Shown one piece after another: positions 5,520 to 7,493 of a DNA stretch of 7,493 nucleotides (the first letter of the stretch is position 1; each line of letters begins with the position of its first letter). The notes beneath the pieces are model-generated. The model saw only the letters and a list, made by a program, of their open reading frames with translations. It did not search any database and was not told the DNA's origin. The stretch is from Mogibacterium sp. GTDB taxonomy: Bacteria > Bacillota > Clostridia > Peptostreptococcales > Anaerovoracaceae. The translations under genes were made by a program, and so were the position numbers. The stretch spans positions 1 to 7,493 of the forward strand of contig JAFREV010000082.1 of assembly GCA_017434685.1 (NCBI GenBank). Direction: 5' to 3'.

Positions 5520-6632
5520 ATGAAGACAGAAAGAATTCTGGTTATGAATCTCGGCTCGACTTCGAGCAAGATAGCCGTCTATGATGATGATAAGGAAGTG
5601 TTCAACGACACTATCAGACACAGCATAGAGGAACTCGAACCTTTCGCTGATGTCACCGAGCAGTTCGATTTCAGAAAGAATAAGATTTTTGAGTCGCTTG
5701 AAAATAACGGCATAGGAGTGGATACTCTGACCGCAGCGGTTTCCAGAGGCGGTAACATCATCGCCTGCCCTCATGGTGCAATAGGCATCGATCAGGCCAT
5801 GATAGATTATCTGACCCGCCCTGAGGACCTCGCCAAACACCCTTCTCTCATCGGCAGTATGATTGCTTATGACCTTCATAAGAGCATGGGGATTCCCGTC
5901 TGCATATACGATGCCATAGGAACTGACGAAAAGATACCGGTTGCGAGAGTAAGCGGTGTGCCGGAGCTCCCACACTTCACCGTTGGCCACACTCTGAACA
6001 CCAGAGCTATGGCCATCAAATGTGCCGAGGAGAAACTCGGCAGGAAGTTCGATGAGTGCACTTTCATAGTTGCCCACCTCGGAGGCGGTTCATCGGTCAG
6101 GCTGTATAAGGACGGAATCAACATAGATTGCGTCAACGATGACGAGGGAAACTTCACCCCTGAGCGAGGCGGAGGAGTCGGGGCCAAGGCATTGGTCGAC
6201 CTCTGCTACAGCGGCAAATACAGCCATAAAGAAGCCATGAAGCTCTTCCATGGCAAAGGCGGGCTTATCGCCCACCTCGGCACTGCTGACGCAATAGAGA
6301 TAGAGAAACGAATCGCAGACGGCGATAAACACGCAGCCATAGTATATGAAGCCATGGCACTCAACGTAGCCAAGGATATTTCAAAACTTGCGGCCACAGT
6401 CTCGGGTAAAGTCGACAGGATAATCCTCACCGGAGGAATCGCATACTCTAAATACGTATCAAATTACATCAAAGAGCATGTGGAGTTCATCTGCCCTGTC
6501 GAGATAATGCCGGGAGAATTCGAGATGGAAGCCCTTGCTGCCGGTGCACTGAGAGTCCTCCGCGGAGAGGAAGAACTTCAGGATTTCGGCGAGATCGCTG
6601 CTACGGCATCAGAGCGCATTCGTATTTTCTAA
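5520..6632 (+). CDS. buk: Butyrate kinase-family acyl kinase
   Basis: Interconverts an acyl phosphate plus ADP with the acid plus ATP, usually the last step of the phosphotransbutyrylase route to butyrate. It has the acetate/butyrate kinase (ASKHA) fold: phosphate loop MNLGSTSSK (9-17), SRGGN (76-80), AHLGGGSSV (186-193), PERGGGVGA (215-222), LVDLCYSGKYS (225-235), HLGTADA (252-258), LTGGIAYSK (303-311) and PGEFEMEALAAGALRVLRGEE (331-351). N10, R77, H187, R216 and E337 correspond, by motif position, to acetate kinase catalytic residues. Length (370 aa) slightly exceeds the usual 355 or so. Several normally steady motifs differ (NLGSTSSK for NPGSTSTK; HPSLIG for HASNLG; VGHTLN for IFHALN), so a branched-chain or other acid is possible. 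No phosphotransbutyrylase gene is in the window. The ATG at 5520 follows the uraA stop by 5 bp with only a weak AGG (5509-5511), suggesting coupled translation. Confidence 0.88.
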   Translation: MKTERILVMNLGSTSSKIAVYDDDKEVFNDTIRHSIEELEPFADVTEQFDFRKNKIFESLENNGIGVDTLTAAVSRGGNIIACPHGAIGIDQAMIDYLTRPEDLAKHPSLIGSMIAYDLHKSMGIPVCIYDAIGTDEKIPVARVSGVPELPHFTVGHTLNTRAMAIKCAEEKLGRKFDECTFIVAHLGGGSSVRLYKDGINIDCVNDDEGNFTPERGGGVGAKALVDLCYSGKYSHKEAMKLFHGKGGLIAHLGTADAIEIEKRIADGDKHAAIVYEAMALNVAKDISKLAATVSGKVDRIILTGGIAYSKYVSNYIKEHVEFICPVEIMPGEFEMEALAAGALRVLRGEEELQDFGEIAATASERIRIF

Positions 6633-6658
6633 ACCGCTTTCAATAACATTCAACATAA

Positions 6659-6690
6659 AAGATGTACGGACTGAATTGTCCGTACATCTT
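6659..6690. terminator. Bidirectional terminator between buk and the aminotransferase gene
   Basis: A perfect 13-bp stem, AAGATGTACGGAC (6659-6671) and GTCCGTACATCTT (6678-6690), closes a 6-nt loop TGAATT. After two bases, the plus strand continues as TTTTAT. The minus strand runs from the stem straight into TTTTATG. It begins 27 bp after the buk stop and ends 20 bp from the aminotransferase stop, so it can end both convergent transcripts. Confidence 0.88.
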
Positions 6691-6709
6691 CATTTTATGT
6701 CTCTCTTTC

Positions 6710-7493
6710 CTATTTGAAATACTTCTTTCCGACTGCTTTAAATGCCTCTTCTGATCTCATTATCATCTTGTGCGAGCCGCAGAACGAAGCTCTCACCCAT
6801 CCCGGTGCGGCAAACGACCTGCCCGGTACTATCAGCAGGCCTTCTTCCTTGGCTGCCTGCACGAACTCCATTTCATCTTCTACAGGCGATTTAAACCAGA
6901 GATAGAATGCTCCCTGCGGGAGTATGGCTTCAAAGCCGGCTTCCGTAACTATCCTGTAAAGATCCTTTGCATTTCTGTAGTAGAAACTGAGGTCTATTGT
7001 GGAATGAAGAGATCTCTCTACGATTATCTCCGCGAGTGTCGATGCATTGTTGGCGCCGAGTACTCGGCAGGCAACAATAAGAGCTTCCTGAAGCTCTTTG
7101 GCGCCCGATGCCTTTCTCGGAACTGCCGCATAACCTATGCGGGCGCCCGGCATCGACAGAGACTTCGACCACGAATACGCGATAATCGTGTCATCATAAA
7201 TATCAGGCAGGAATTCTACCTTTTTATCTACATATACGAGTTCTCTGTACGGTTCGTCGGAAATAATATAAATAGGATGTCCGAATTCCTTTTCGGCTTC
7301 TCTGAGTACTTCAGCGACTGCCTCGAGGGATTCTCTGGAATAGATTGCTCCGGTCGGATTGTTAGGATTGTTAATTATGACTGCCTTTACGCTCGGATCG
7401 AGAACTTTTTTGAGTTCTTCTGCGTCAGGCTCAAATGCGCCTTTTTCGTTAGGCGGGACAACTACTGTATCTGCGAAGAAGTTCTTGGCCCAG
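6710..7493 (-). CDS. Class I PLP-dependent aminotransferase, C-terminal part (cut by window edge)
   Basis: A cytoplasmic PLP enzyme of the aspartate aminotransferase fold (type I). The 260 residues visible run from WAKNFFADT to KKYFK. They include NNPNNPTGA (41-49 of the visible part, with the PLP-contacting Asn), ISDEPYRELVY (77-87, with Asp and Tyr contacting the PLP ring), YSWSKSLSMPGARIGY (106-121, with Schiff-base Lys110 and the phosphate-binding Arg) and WVRASFC, holding the Arg that holds the substrate carboxylate. About 130 N-terminal residues are missing, judging by the family's usual length near 390. The substrate cannot be read from the sequence; aspartate or a broad amino acid range is likely. 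The frame is open to the window edge, so shorter starts such as the internal ATG at 7153 are not real. It converges on buk across the shared terminator. Confidence 0.93.
   Translation of the reverse strand, partial: WAKNFFADTVVVPPNEKGAFEPDAEELKKVLDPSVKAVIINNPNNPTGAIYSRESLEAVAEVLREAEKEFGHPIYIISDEPYRELVYVDKKVEFLPDIYDDTIIAYSWSKSLSMPGARIGYAAVPRKASGAKELQEALIVACRVLGANNASTLAEIIVERSLHSTIDLSFYYRNAKDLYRIVTEAGFEAILPQGAFYLWFKSPVEDEMEFVQAAKEEGLLIVPGRSFAAPGWVRASFCGSHKMIMRSEEAFKAVGKKYFK

Noticed and set aside
5463..6077. 204-codon open frame on the minus strand opposite buk
   Set aside because: It lies wholly antisense to a clearly conserved kinase and the end of uraA, its translation shows no recognisable motif, and no ribosome-binding site or promoter stands out.

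Overview
The window looks like chromosomal DNA from a low-to-moderate GC, anaerobic, amino-acid- and butyrate-metabolising Firmicute (class Clostridia). I base this on the aspartate kinase and threonine synthase types, a clostridial-style selenium-linked LysR regulator, a selenocysteine-containing SelD, and a butyrate kinase. My family-level guess is Eubacteriales family XIII/Anaerovoracaceae, held weakly. I see no insertion sequence, phage gene, CRISPR array, tRNA or rRNA.

Layout. (1) 1-288, minus: 5' part of an aspartate kinase gene, cut by the window edge. (2) 289-466: divergent promoter region with an 11-bp inverted repeat that holds a -10 box for each direction. (3) 467-1924, plus: threonine synthase. 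(4) 1949-2830, plus: LysR regulator of the selenium-associated type, 24 bp downstream of thrC. (5) 2827-3894, minus: selD, convergent with the regulator and sharing the CTAG that makes both stop codons. A standard six-frame reading truncates selD, because codon 18 is an in-frame TGA that I read as selenocysteine. A bacterial SECIS-like hairpin lies directly after it. (6) 3895-4185: regulatory gap between selD and uraA with two near-identical 16-bp elements 42 bp apart. In the same gap the selD frame stays open upstream of its probable start. (7) 4186-5514 and 5520-6632, plus: uracil permease and butyrate kinase, 5 bp apart and probably one transcript. (8) 6659-6690: strong hairpin serving as a terminator for both directions. 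(9) 6710-7493, minus: C-terminal two thirds of a class I PLP aminotransferase.

How the parts connect. Aspartate kinase and threonine synthase are the first and last enzymes from aspartate to threonine and share one divergent control region. SelD makes selenophosphate for selenocysteine synthesis and itself needs selenocysteine, so it depends on its own product. The neighbouring LysR family member is the kind found beside selenium genes, which makes it a candidate selD regulator. The uracil permease-butyrate kinase pair has no obvious metabolic link.

The most notable item is the selenocysteine SelD with its SECIS and unusual 5' end. The selenoprotein form of SelD is a known phenomenon, not a new system. 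I did not find a clearly undescribed multi-gene system here.
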